A DNA stretch of 64,000 nucleotides, taken from NCBI GenBank assembly GCA_965652645.1, contig CBFGXE010000003.1, forward strand, positions 1-64,000. The letters are read 5' to 3'. The notes beneath the pieces are model-generated. The model did not search any database. It saw only the letters and a list, made by a program, of their open reading frames with translations, and was not told the origin of the DNA. The stretch comes from ZC4RG30 sp965652645. Lineage in GTDB: Bacteria; Pseudomonadota; Gammaproteobacteria; Steroidobacterales; Steroidobacteraceae. Each line of letters begins with the position of its first letter. Within the stretch, counting starts at the first letter, position 1. The position numbers and the translations under genes were made by a program. Below are positions 1 through 7,948 of this stretch, in pieces.

Positions 1-2
1 CC

Positions 3-140
3 ATCGATGATGCTTCCCGCGTGGCCTACAGCCAGGTCCTGCCAGATGAGCAGGGTGACAGCGCCAGCATGTTCCTGCGGGCTGCGGTGGCCTACTACGC
101 GGGCCCGGCCGCCGCAATGCGGCTCGATCAGAGTCGATAA
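3..140 (+). mobile_element. IS481-family transposase remnant (cut by window edge)
   Basis: Reading from base 3 gives IDDASRVAYSQVLPDEQ, then a segment ending FLRAAVAYYA. This closely resembles the catalytic-core stretch of IS481-family DDE transposases, where a conserved 'DDASR' is followed by 'FLRRAVAWFA'. Similarity stops at about base 102 and the frame ends at the TAA at 138-140. The end of a full transposase is therefore missing: this is a 3'-truncated copy whose 5' part lies outside the window. It marks the left border of a less GC-rich segment and suggests past rearrangement. No terminal inverted repeat was recognised. Confidence 0.75.
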
Positions 141-152
141 ACAGTGTCTAGG

Positions 153-1124
153 CTAGCGCCATGGGCGATCCCGCCCAAGCTCTAGCACGTACTGGTCAGG
201 GAACTCCGCGATGGCGGCTTCGACGTCCTTCAGGACCTTCTTCATGATCGCCTCATCCCGTTCGAGTTCCGACTCCTTCTCAGAGGTATAGGGTCCGAGG
301 ATACGGATGGTCACGTCCCGGCCTTTCACCGGGGTTGGAATCATCAGCAGCAATGGGCATCCCACAAGCCTAGCGGCTCGAGCTGCACCGGTGGAAAAGG
401 TACGCGCCGCGAAGCCCGCGAATGGCACTGTAATCGTTTCCCCATGACCCTTCGACCAATGTGCGTCCACATTCAGGAATAACATGGCCGGTTTCTTGCG
501 CATCTCGGACAAGACATGCGCCAGCGCCCGCCCCCTGTACACAGCCTGCACCCAATCTTTCGGCGACCACGCCTTGATTGATCTCAAGGTCAGTTTGAGC
601 TGCACAGCTATGCGCCATTCATGTGCATCGCGCGGAGCAGAAGGAGGTTCGGCAAACGCAATGAACATCCGGCGACGACCGACCTCCGGGACGGTGATCC
701 CCAACGCCGCCGGCCCGCGGACAAAGTGACCGGAAGCAAGTACGAATGATTCAGTGCCATCCATGATTTGCCGAACAGCTTCGGGGCACTCGACACGGAA
801 GCGATAGCGCTGTGGCGGGTCCTTTCCGGCAATAACCATGTGTTGCCAGGCATGCTCGTAGAGTCTTTCTGCCTGTTGTCGCCAGTACAAGCGGATCCCT
901 TGCATGGTGGAACCGACTGACGCCCGATATTGCCGCCCTGTACTCCCGAAGCCGTCGAGCAGTACCAAGACGGAAGCACCCATACCCGCAAGCCCGCGGA
1001 TTACCGCCGCTGGCAGGAAATAGGCCGCCGGGCGAAAAATATAGGAATACATGACTGCACGCGCTGTATCCACTCGCGCGTAGTACAGATTCCTTATTGC
1101 ATCACGGACACTTGACATCGGCAT
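153..1124 (-). CDS. LpxL/HtrB-like lysophospholipid acyltransferase superfamily protein, atypical active site
   Basis: This 323-residue protein resembles the LpxL/HtrB branch of the acyltransferase superfamily, which moves acyl chains onto lipid A or other acceptors at the inner membrane. Features seen are an N-terminal hydrophobic stretch (about 25-60), the core block SGHFVRGPAALG (131-142), NVDAHW (218-223) and VPFAGFAARTFSTGAARAARL (split at 233-253). The usual HX4(D/E) dyad is incomplete: His133 is present, but the residue four positions further (138) is proline. The ATG at 1124 was chosen because a GGAG lies upstream and the longer open frame looks non-coding. The gene sits beside an IS481 remnant in a less GC-rich segment. 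The acceptor is unknown; it could act on a peptide, a glycolipid or lipid A, or be inactive. Confidence 0.75.
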   Translation of the reverse strand: MPMSSVRDAIRNLYYARVDTARAVMYSYIFRPAAYFLPAAVIRGLAGMGASVLVLLDGFGSTGRQYRASVGSTMQGIRLYWRQQAERLYEHAWQHMVIAGKDPPQRYRFRVECPEAVRQIMDGTESFVLASGHFVRGPAALGITVPEVGRRRMFIAFAEPPSAPRDAHEWRIAVQLKLTLRSIKAWSPKDWVQAVYRGRALAHVLSEMRKKPAMLFLNVDAHWSKGHGETITVPFAGFAARTFSTGAARAARLVGCPLLLMIPTPVKGRDVTIRILGPYTSEKESELERDEAIMKKVLKDVEAAIAEFPDQYVLELGRDRPWR

Positions 1125-1401
1125 CGCGGATCCACCGCTCCGTCTCTTCTTTACGTCCGGGAGATGGATGCCGCTTGACTCGAAACGAGATTTGGAATTG
1201 TTTGACAGCGCCTTACCTTGGGCAGCAGGCGTGGCGCCCGTGCTTCGCCTGCTTCCTACGCGTACTGCTTGTCGTCGTATATTCGTGGAGAACTCCGCCG
1301 AGTATGCTCGCCACCACCGCTTGGCGGCAATGGTCTTTTTTTCTAGCCAATGTGGCCGCCCCAGTCTGAAGCGGCCCAGATGCAATCTACTTGTACGATC
1401 T

Positions 1402-1989
1402 TTACTGAACTGTGAACCCGGTCGGCGGACTGGGGCTGTGCAAATCGGGCGTGGCCCAGCCGATCTTGGATGCGACATAACCTCCGATGCCTTGGCTTCC
1501 GGCGCAGAACCCTCTCGTTACACCGGCGCACATCTCCGACTTCCAGCGGGAGTCATTAAGGAACGTCATGTTCAACTGCAAGTTGGCTCCCGCCGTCCTG
1601 TTCATGGTTCCTTTCCACGCTCCCACCTCCTAGTCGGTGTCGATGCGAGTTGCGGGCGTCGTTCCAGAAACGTTCCTAGTTAGTCCGTACTGGAAGCTGT
1701 TGCCCTTCGCGACGCTGTCCAGGATCGTCACATTGTGCGATCCCCGTCCATCACTCGTGAACCTACCGTAGTTTCCGCTGGCTGTTATGACCGAGTGGCT
1801 GATTGTCCCGACACTTGCGTGGCTGTTATGGGTGTTGACTACTTGCCCGCCAATGTTCTCCGAACCTTGCGCTTCGGAAATCGTGTCCACGACTATTGCG
1901 CCCTTGATTGCTTGCCGCGCGACGCGTTTGCGTCTGGGGAGGAATCGTGCGAGTGATGGACGTGAAGGGTACTCTAGCCCAGACGACAC
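1402..1989 (-). pseudogene. ORF interrupted by one in-frame amber codon; unknown product
   Basis: Read from a GTG at 1989, this frame is open to a TAG at 1630-1632. It then continues in the same frame to a stop at 1402, about 195 codons in total. The first half is rich in Ser, Thr, Asn and Gly (VVNTHNSHASVG, SDGRGSHNVTIL). The second half has MCAGVTRGFCAGSQGIGG. Either this is one gene broken by an amber mutation or two small genes. The second reading has some support: AGGAGG overlaps the stop, and AAAGGA precedes an ATG at 1605 that would give 67 residues. No family is recognised. It lies upstream of the acyltransferase on the same strand. Bases 1125-1401 between them hold nothing recognisable. 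Coding status is uncertain. Confidence 0.35.
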
Positions 1990-2003
1990 CTGCCGGAAAT
2001 TCC

Positions 2004-3617
2004 ATGCGGACTGCCAGCCGAATCTTCCAGGTCTTCCTGTTTTGCTGCCTCACGCTGCAGCTGCGCGCGGACGGCCCGGCTGCGCCGTCCGGCATTCCCG
2101 CTGCTCTCGCCTCCCCGGCTGAGCTGTACGAGGAGCTGTTCGCTCGCGTGCAGTTGGAGCGGGTCTTCCCTGACAGCAAGACCTTCGTCGACGCGATTCC
2201 GGACCGGCCACCCGCGCAGATACTGCGCCTGTATCGCGAGGCGGTCACCGCGCCCGATTTCGACCTGCCCGGCTTCGTCACCGCGCACTTCCAGGCGCCG
2301 CGCCCGGCCGGTGGGGACTACGAGACGACCAGTGGACAGGACGTTCGCGAGCACATCGACCGGCTATGGGATGTGCTGACCCGCGAGCCAGGCCCGCAGC
2401 CGCAGTTCTCTTCGCGGCTGCCGTTGCCGCAACGCTACGTCGTGCCCGGAGGCCGTTTCGCGGAGATCTACTACTGGGACTCGTATTTCACCCTGCTGGG
2501 CCTGGAGCAGAGCGGACGCTCCGATCTGGCCACGGCGATGATCGACAATTTCGCCTACCTGATCGATCGGTACGGTCATGTCCCGAACGGGAACCGCACG
2601 TACTACCTGAGCCGTTCGCAGCCGCCGTTCTTCGCGGCGATGGTCGAGCTCGAAGCGGCGCGCGCGGGTCCCGCAGCGTACGTACGGCGGCTGCCGCAGC
2701 TGCAGCGCGAACATGCGTTCTGGATGGAAGGCGCGCAGGCGCTGCGCCCCGGCGAGGCCCATCGCCGCGTGGTCCGCCTGGCGGGCGGCGAGATCCTCAA
2801 CCGCTACTGGGACGATCGCGACACGCCGCGCGAGGAATCGTATGCCGAAGACGTCGCCACGGCGCGTGCTTCAGGAAGGCCGCCCGCGGAAGTCTATCGC
2901 CACCTGCGGGCTGCGGCCGAGAGCGGCTGGGATTTCAGCTCGCGCTGGTTTGCCGATGGCAAATCACTCTCCACGATCCACACGACCGACATCATTCCCG
3001 TCGACCTCAACAGTCTGCTTTACCGCCTCGAGCGCACGATCGCCAGGGCCTGCGAGCTGGCCCGGCAGGCGGAGTGCGTGCGCGATATTTCGTCACAGGC
3101 CGACGCCCGCCGGCGCGCGATGCAGCAGTATCTGTGGAGCGATGACAGCGGCGCGTTCACGGACTACGACTGGCGGGCGCAGGCGCGCATCGAACGCGTG
3201 AGCGCGGCGACCGTGTATCCGCTCCATTTCGAGGTGGCCGGGGAGGCGCAGGCGCACACCGTCGCGCGCACCGTACAGCAGGTTCTGCTCCAGCCACACG
3301 GCCTGGCGGCGAGCACGGTGGCCACGGGCCAGCAATGGGACGCGCCGAACGGATGGGCTCCGCTGCAGTGGCTCGCGATCGATGGCTTGCGCCGTTACGG
3401 CGAAAATGCGCTCGCGCGCACGATCGCGCAGCGGTGGGTCGCGAAGAACCTCGAAGTCTTCAGCGCCACTGGAAAGCTGGTCGAGAAGTACGACGTGGTC
3501 GCCGCTGGACCGGGTGGCGGCGGGGAGTATCCGCTGCAGGATGGGTTCGGGTGGACGAACGGGGTGCTGCGGCGACTGCTGGCTGACTATCCGGAGCTGG
3601 CACAGGAGGCGCGATGA
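2004..3617 (+). CDS. treA: periplasmic trehalase (glycoside hydrolase family 37)
   Basis: Hydrolyses alpha,alpha-trehalose to two glucose molecules. The 537-residue protein starts with a basic-hydrophobic signal peptide (MRTASRIFQVFLFCCLTLQL), so it is likely periplasmic. Both family signatures are present: PGGRFAEIYYWDSY at 148-161 and QWDAPNGWAP at 444-453. Asp310 in ESGWDFSSRW and Glu494 in VEKYD match the positions of the catalytic acid and base in E. coli Tre37A (Asp312 and Glu496). The Gly-rich GGGGEYPLQDGFGWTNG closes the domain. The ATG at 2004 was preferred over upstream non-ATG starts because it begins the signal peptide and follows GGAA. The stop overlaps the next gene's start. No trehalose synthesis gene is nearby, so it probably serves osmolyte scavenging. 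Confidence 0.95.
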   Translation: MRTASRIFQVFLFCCLTLQLRADGPAAPSGIPAALASPAELYEELFARVQLERVFPDSKTFVDAIPDRPPAQILRLYREAVTAPDFDLPGFVTAHFQAPRPAGGDYETTSGQDVREHIDRLWDVLTREPGPQPQFSSRLPLPQRYVVPGGRFAEIYYWDSYFTLLGLEQSGRSDLATAMIDNFAYLIDRYGHVPNGNRTYYLSRSQPPFFAAMVELEAARAGPAAYVRRLPQLQREHAFWMEGAQALRPGEAHRRVVRLAGGEILNRYWDDRDTPREESYAEDVATARASGRPPAEVYRHLRAAAESGWDFSSRWFADGKSLSTIHTTDIIPVDLNSLLYRLERTIARACELARQAECVRDISSQADARRRAMQQYLWSDDSGAFTDYDWRAQARIERVSAATVYPLHFEVAGEAQAHTVARTVQQVLLQPHGLAASTVATGQQWDAPNGWAPLQWLAIDGLRRYGENALARTIAQRWVAKNLEVFSATGKLVEKYDVVAAGPGGGGEYPLQDGFGWTNGVLRRLLADYPELAQEAR

Positions 3618-3988
3618 CGAAACCCACACTCATCCTGTCTGCGATCTACATGGCCCTCATCGGGCTGGCGCTGGTTTTCCTTCCGTTGCAGTTCGGCCGG
3701 GGTGCCGTGCCGGAAGACTCGGCGCCTGAACTCGTTGCGCTGCTGCGGCTGCTCGGCGGGCCCTTCCTCGGCATTGCCGTGCTCAACTGGCTGTCGAGGA
3801 ATGCGGCACCCGCCTCGCTGCGGACCGTCATGATTGCGAACATCGTCGGTTTCGGAGCCGTTGCAGCGAATGATCTCTGGGGCGTCGTCAGCGGCGAGGC
3901 GCGGGACATCGCCAGGATATTCCTCGTCGTCCATCTCCTGTTCACGTTGGCCTTCGTGGCCGCGGCGGCTCGCGCGGGCAGACGCTGA
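3614..3988 (+). CDS. small four-helix membrane protein, unknown function
   Basis: This 124-residue protein starts inside the trehalase stop (ATGA overlap), so the two are probably translationally coupled. Four hydrophobic segments are visible at about 6-27, 45-62, 70-92 and 100-120. The first carries LILSAIYMALIGLALVFLP and the last IFLVVHLLFTLAFVAAAA. No catalytic motif is seen. Its size and topology resemble small DUF4345-like integral membrane proteins, but no family assignment is firm. A link to trehalose use is suggested only by the overlap. Confidence 0.7.
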   Translation: MTKPTLILSAIYMALIGLALVFLPLQFGRGAVPEDSAPELVALLRLLGGPFLGIAVLNWLSRNAAPASLRTVMIANIVGFGAVAANDLWGVVSGEARDIARIFLVVHLLFTLAFVAAAARAGRR

Positions 3989-4000
3989 GGTCTCACTCGC

Positions 4001-4177
4001 TCATCGGCGTGCCAGCAGTCTGGTCACGGCCTCGCGGACAAGGGCAGGAACGCTTTCGGCATCATCCAGCCAGGCGCTTTCCAGCAGGCCGTCCGAAAGC
4101 GCGACGAGCAGGGAAGCGGTGACGGACGCAGCGGGATCGCCATCCCGCGCGAGCAGATTCTCGAGGAAAGCGTGGCC
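4001..4177 (-). pseudogene. TetR-family regulator, C-terminal remnant
   Basis: About 58 codons survive on the minus strand, beginning near GHAFLENLLARDGDP and running through TASLLVALSDGLLESAWLDD to a stop at 4001. The helical 'ALxDGL' pattern and overall shape resemble the end of the ligand-binding domain of TetR regulators. No N-terminal helix-turn-helix is found upstream in any frame; the sequence changes abruptly at about 4180. I read it as a truncated, non-functional regulator. The frame stays technically open to 4423, but that extension looks non-coding. Confidence 0.55.
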
Positions 4178-4299
4178 TGACCGTCCTCGATGGTGCCTTG
4201 AAGGACAAAGCCTTGCTACACACGGTGGCGGGAAGCCGAACTTCGAATCCTGCGATGTGGTTTCATTGCAGCATTCCACCAGCCACAGGCGTCGATGCC

Positions 4300-4797
4300 A
4301 TGACAACAACGGGCAAAGTGAAGTTTCGGCTTTCAGTTGCTCTCGCCGCGGCCCTGGCGATATCCGCCGTTTCCGCTGCCGAGCCGGCATGGCCAGAGAA
4401 CCCTGCCAGCGAAATTGCGACATTTGCGACGGTACTGAGATTCCAGATCTACGCGGACCACTGTTCCGCGGGAATGCCTGAGCTGGGAGCGAAGTTCGAC
4501 AGCCTCATGAGGAGCCTGAAAGATCGCATTCTGGGGATTTCGACAACTGTGCTGGCGTCTTCCGAGTATCACGATATGAAGGACAAGGTGGTTCCGGTCG
4601 AGGTCCTCGATGCCCTCAAGCACAGCTTCCATGATGCCGAGCACAACGTCGAGCGGCTCGATGTCGCGTCAATCTGCCCGCAGGCGCTGCGGGACTTTGG
4701 TGCCCTGGACGACGAGGCACTGAAACTGACGTTTACGTCCAATCTCACAGCCGTGCACAACATGAGCCAGAAGCACGACGAACCGCGCAGTCGGTAG
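4300..4797 (+). CDS. secreted protein of unknown function
   Basis: A 165-residue protein. The ATG at 4300 begins a clear signal peptide (KFRLSVALAAALAISAVSAAEP) with a probable cut after AVSA. An upstream start at 4198 would bury the signal peptide, so it was rejected. The mature part is helical and acidic, with Cys in YADHCSAG and SICPQAL that could form one disulfide, and no recognised enzymatic motif. It sits alone between regulator remnants, in a patch of decayed genes, so it may itself be an acquired or orphaned gene. A periplasmic or secreted location is inferred from the signal peptide only. Confidence 0.6.
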   Translation: MTTTGKVKFRLSVALAAALAISAVSAAEPAWPENPASEIATFATVLRFQIYADHCSAGMPELGAKFDSLMRSLKDRILGISTTVLASSEYHDMKDKVVPVEVLDALKHSFHDAEHNVERLDVASICPQALRDFGALDDEALKLTFTSNLTAVHNMSQKHDEPRSR

Positions 4798-4833
4798 TTC
4801 GCTGGTGGAACGCCAGGCACCACGCCAGGCCGC

Positions 4834-4983
4834 GTTCCGCGCCCGCCGGAATCGCACGCTCTGGACGAGCGCGCTCGTGCTCTTCCCCGTCGCCTTGCGC
4901 ACATGGCGGGAGAGGGTGCGCTCCGACACGCAGAATTCAGCGGCAAGTTCCTAGACACTGGGAACTGCCGGCAACGAAGCATT
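4834..4983 (-). pseudogene. AraC-family helix-turn-helix remnant with premature stop
   Basis: On the minus strand the frame reads PAVPSV, then a TAG at 4951-4953, then ELAAEFCVSERTLSRHVRK and ATGKSTSALVQSVRFRRARN. This is a textbook AraC-type DNA-binding helix-turn-helix. The stop falls immediately before it, and similarity ends on both sides (about 4983 and 4834) with no sensor domain. The fragment is too short to fold as a regulator. It abuts a fragment of another gene on the opposite strand, so the junction at about 4983 is a rearrangement scar. Confidence 0.7.
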
Positions 4984-5138
4984 CCGATCTTCGCTTCGAA
5001 CTGGTCGATGTGCTGGCGGGTGCCGATTGCCTGGCGCTGTACTACCGCGGTCATCGCGGCCTGGCGGCGGAAACGTTTTTCTTCTCTGGCGGCGAGCAGG
5101 TCGTGCGCGCCACCGCCTGCTACAGCATCAGCCCCTGA
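4983..5138 (+). pseudogene. SnoaL/NTF2-like protein, C-terminal remnant
   Basis: The plus frame from 4983 reads SDLRFELVDVLAGADCLALYY, then RGHRGLAAETFFFSGGEQVV and RATACYSISP, ending at the TGA at 5136-5138. The pattern 'ALYYRGHRG ... VVRATACYS' is typical of the last strands of SnoaL-like (NTF2-fold) proteins. The N-terminal half is missing because AraC-type sequence on the other strand begins at the same point. The stop lies 14 bases before the cupin gene, so the intact ancestor was probably its operon partner. Confidence 0.6.
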
Positions 5139-5152
5139 CAGGAGAGCCTGCC

Positions 5153-5677
5153 ATGTCGATCGAGAAAGTCCCGGCCAGTGCCGCCATCGTCGCACGCAAC
5201 GTGCCACGGACCACTGTGCATTCAATCCTGCCCGAACCGCTCGCATCCCGGTTCAAAAGACGGGAGCGCCACCGGCTTGGAGAATACTTCGGCCTGGTGA
5301 ACTTCGGCGTGAACCGGACGCGCCTGGCACCGGGGGCCATTTCGTCATTCCGTCACGCTCACAAGACACAGGACGAGTTCGTCTACATCGTTGAAGGCAA
5401 TCCGACACTGCACACCGATGCCGGCCTCACGCCACTGGCGCCAGGCATGTGTGCTGGATTTCGCGCCGGCGCCGGGAATGCGCACAGCCTGTCAAATGAT
5501 ACCGACAAGGAAGTGTGGTACCTCGAGATCGGAGATCGCTCGCCGGGCGACGAGGCCACCTACCCTGAGGTGGATCTGAAAGGAGTGATGCACGGAACGT
5601 CGTGGGTATTCACGCGCAAGGATGGGGCGTCGCTGTCGCGTGAGAACCGGCCGGTAGACAGGCTTGTCGTGGCGTGA
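5153..5677 (+). CDS. cupin-domain protein
   Basis: A 174-residue single-domain cupin. The first cupin motif is visible as SSFRHAHKTQDEFVYIVEG, with the HxH and downstream Glu metal ligands. The second ends in GNAHSLSN, with the conserved His and Asn. A mononuclear metal site is therefore likely. The ATG at 5153 follows AGGAGA at good spacing; longer in-frame starts run into the preceding remnant. Cupins of this length include small-molecule isomerases, dioxygenases and binding proteins, and the sequence does not decide between them. A decayed SnoaL-like gene directly upstream suggests a former two-gene unit for a small-molecule conversion. Confidence 0.8.
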   Translation: MSIEKVPASAAIVARNVPRTTVHSILPEPLASRFKRRERHRLGEYFGLVNFGVNRTRLAPGAISSFRHAHKTQDEFVYIVEGNPTLHTDAGLTPLAPGMCAGFRAGAGNAHSLSNDTDKEVWYLEIGDRSPGDEATYPEVDLKGVMHGTSWVFTRKDGASLSRENRPVDRLVVA

Positions 5678-5687
5678 TGCCCAACGG

Positions 5688-6032
5688 CTACAGGCCGAGG
5701 ATCCAGTCAGCCATCACCCGCGCCTCCTCCAGCGTCACCCACTGGTTGGGCACCATGGGCACCACGCCCCAGTTGCCACCGCCGCCGTGCACGATCTTGC
5801 GGGCCAGCACCTCGGACATCACGTCGCGGCGGGCCTTGTGCCGCAAGCCGATGGCCTTGAGCGGAGGGCCGAGGGAGACCTTGTCGGTCTCGTGGCAGAT
5901 GTAGCAGCGCCGCTGCTCGAACAGGCGCGCCCCGGGGGCTTCTGCCCCGAGCGAACTGGCCGCAAGGCCAGCCAGGGCCAAAGCCAGCATGATCCGCCGC
6001 AAGGGTCCAACCATCGGATCTGCCACCCTCAT
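5688..6032 (-). CDS. periplasmic class I cytochrome c
   Basis: A 114-residue mono-heme cytochrome c. A signal peptide (LRRIMLALALAGLAASSLGA) precedes the heme-binding CYICH at 43-47. The likely axial Met is in VVPMVP (Met93), as in c551/c552-type proteins. It would carry electrons in the periplasm. Its ATG overlaps the stop of the upstream heme-c/propeller gene (ATGA), so the two are co-translated and probably work together, with this protein as electron acceptor or donor. The physiological partner is inferred only from this overlap. Confidence 0.88.
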   Translation of the reverse strand: MRVADPMVGPLRRIMLALALAGLAASSLGAEAPGARLFEQRRCYICHETDKVSLGPPLKAIGLRHKARRDVMSEVLARKIVHGGGGNWGVVPMVPNQWVTLEEARVMADWILGL

Positions 6033-7822
6033 CGCCCTGCCCCCGGCTTCGGTGTGTTGCCTTTGACCCCGAAACGTTCCGGATACACATCGTCGCCCGG
6101 ATCGATGATCAGCGCCATGCGCGGGCCCTGAACGATGTCCACGATGTTCGCGTAGGAGGTCACCAGCACGCCGGTGCGTGGATCAATGTCGATCATGCGC
6201 AGGAAAGCCCGTTCGCGCGGCAACGGCAGCACGGCGAACTGCCTGGTGCGCGGATCGAAACGGTAGATCACATCGCCGTTGGAAGTGCCAATCCACACGA
6301 CCTTGCGCACCGGGTCCCAGGTCGTGGTGTAGGGTGCGCTGCCCGTATCCGGCAGGTCGTGAATGGCGATCATCCGGCGCGTCTTCGTGTCGAACTCGGC
6401 CAGCTGGCCGCTGCCGTAGAGCGCCAGGTACAGCACGTCATTGTCGTCGATGGAGATGCGCCGCGGCCCGGCGTTCGGGTCAGGGAGCTGGAACGGGCCG
6501 ATGAATTGCTGCTTCTCGATGTCGAAGCCGCCGAACGTGCCGTTGGCCAGCTGGCTGTACCAGACTTCCTTGCGGTTCTTTGTCATCGACAGGCCGTAGA
6601 GGGCAGTCTTGCCCGCACGGCCCGGCGATGGCGGGGCCGGCCAGATGCGCGTCGCGCCATCCTTCGGATCGAAGTAACCCACGGCGTTGTTGCCGATGTC
6701 CGAGTACCAGATGCGGCCCTGGGCATCGGTGAGCAGCTCATGGGCGTGGCCGAAACTCAGGTCGTGGATACCCGGACTCTTGCCGTCCGGCGTCCTGAGG
6801 CGCCAGGTCTGCCACTGGCCGGACTTCATGTCGCGAAATGCGACTACGCTGTTGAATAGCGGCGTCACCCACAGGCTGCCACCGGCGTCACGATGCAGTG
6901 AATGCGGGCTCATCAACACGCCTGATGGCACCTCGTGGTCCTGCTGGCGTCCTGTGGCGATGTCGACAGAGATCATGCGGTTCGATGCGACGTCGGCAAC
7001 CCACAGCTGGCGCGGCTCCCCGAGCAGCAGCGCTTCGCGCACGGCATTCGGATGGGGTATCTCATACTCCCAGATCGCGGTGCTCGCATTGGCCAGCAGC
7101 GGCGCACCCCACTGGTAGCCGCTGATGCGATCGAGCCGGTCGGTGAAATGCCGCGTGAGTGTCTTCGATACGGCGTCGCCGTTCTCCACGGAATACACGG
7201 CCTCGGCATCGAGCTTCTGGTCGTTGGCGCGCCCGCCGCGCGAAAACTCCCAGTTCGAGAGGTAGTTCATGTACTTGACGATGCTCTTCCAGCTTTCGCT
7301 GCGGGCCAGATCGGGGTCGGGCGCGTGCTGGTCGATGATGGCGGCGGCGTAGGCGCGCTGTTCGGAGGCCGGCACCTGGTGGCAGTCGATGCAGTCCATC
7401 ACGAAGGCCGATTTCTCGGCGCGATCGGCGATCCGGTTCAGCCAGGCCGATGCGGGGGCGGTGTCGGCCTGGTTGTCTTCGCGCGCCATCAGCAGCGTGA
7501 ATTCCAGCGCACCGGTGTCCGACGGCCGCGAGGCAGGGAGCACTTCCGCGAGGCGGTAGCCCAGGGCGCGGGTGGTGAGCTTCGCCGCAGGTGCGGCGGC
7601 TTCCGGGTAGTCATCCGGAAAGCGGAAGCGTCCGCTCGAGTCCGAGAACACCGTGACCACGCTGCTGCCCACCGCGCCGGCCGGGCGCGTATAGATGACG
7701 GCGACTTGCGCCACGGCATTCCCGTTGCCGTCGAGAACCTGCCCCCCGAGCGTCGCGGCAGTCGCATGGCCCATGTAGAACACGAGCCCGGCGGCTGCCA
7801 ACCGTATCGATCTGTTATGCAT
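6029..7822 (-). CDS. Vgb-like beta-propeller protein with heme-c motif and carboxypeptidase-regulatory-like domain
   Basis: A 597-residue exported protein. In order: a signal peptide (1-22), a carboxypeptidase-regulatory-like beta-sandwich (about 25-110, GGQVLDGNGNAV), a c-type heme site DCIDCH (143-148), then a repeat-rich beta-propeller (about 240-590) with virginiamycin-B-lyase-type blades such as IWYSDIGNNAVGYFDP, VWYSQLANGTFGGFD and VWIGTSNGDVIYRFDP. The ATG at 7822 begins the signal peptide and follows GGGGAGG. Similar proteins accompany dehydrogenase or lyase systems in soil bacteria, usually annotated only as 'streptogramin lyase'. The heme motif plus the overlapping cytochrome gene argues for redox work rather than antibiotic lysis. 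Substrate unknown. Confidence 0.8.
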   Translation of the reverse strand: MHNRSIRLAAAGLVFYMGHATAATLGGQVLDGNGNAVAQVAVIYTRPAGAVGSSVVTVFSDSSGRFRFPDDYPEAAAPAAKLTTRALGYRLAEVLPASRPSDTGALEFTLLMAREDNQADTAPASAWLNRIADRAEKSAFVMDCIDCHQVPASEQRAYAAAIIDQHAPDPDLARSESWKSIVKYMNYLSNWEFSRGGRANDQKLDAEAVYSVENGDAVSKTLTRHFTDRLDRISGYQWGAPLLANASTAIWEYEIPHPNAVREALLLGEPRQLWVADVASNRMISVDIATGRQQDHEVPSGVLMSPHSLHRDAGGSLWVTPLFNSVVAFRDMKSGQWQTWRLRTPDGKSPGIHDLSFGHAHELLTDAQGRIWYSDIGNNAVGYFDPKDGATRIWPAPPSPGRAGKTALYGLSMTKNRKEVWYSQLANGTFGGFDIEKQQFIGPFQLPDPNAGPRRISIDDNDVLYLALYGSGQLAEFDTKTRRMIAIHDLPDTGSAPYTTTWDPVRKVVWIGTSNGDVIYRFDPRTRQFAVLPLPRERAFLRMIDIDPRTGVLVTSYANIVDIVQGPRMALIIDPGDDVYPERFGVKGNTPKPGAGR

Positions 7823-7948
7823 GAGCCTCCCCGGTAATCGCGTGGGAGAGATTAGCCGACAGACCCTGCGCGGCATGCGGGCGCGGCGAACACAGGCTCG
7901 CTACATAGCTGTACGGTTATGACTACCGCGGATTCGATCGAGGTCTCG

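Noticed and set aside
1402..1989. Stop-codon recoding (selenocysteine or pyrrolysine) at the TAG
   Set aside because: No pyrrolysine genes or suitable hairpin are visible; a mutation or two separate genes is simpler.
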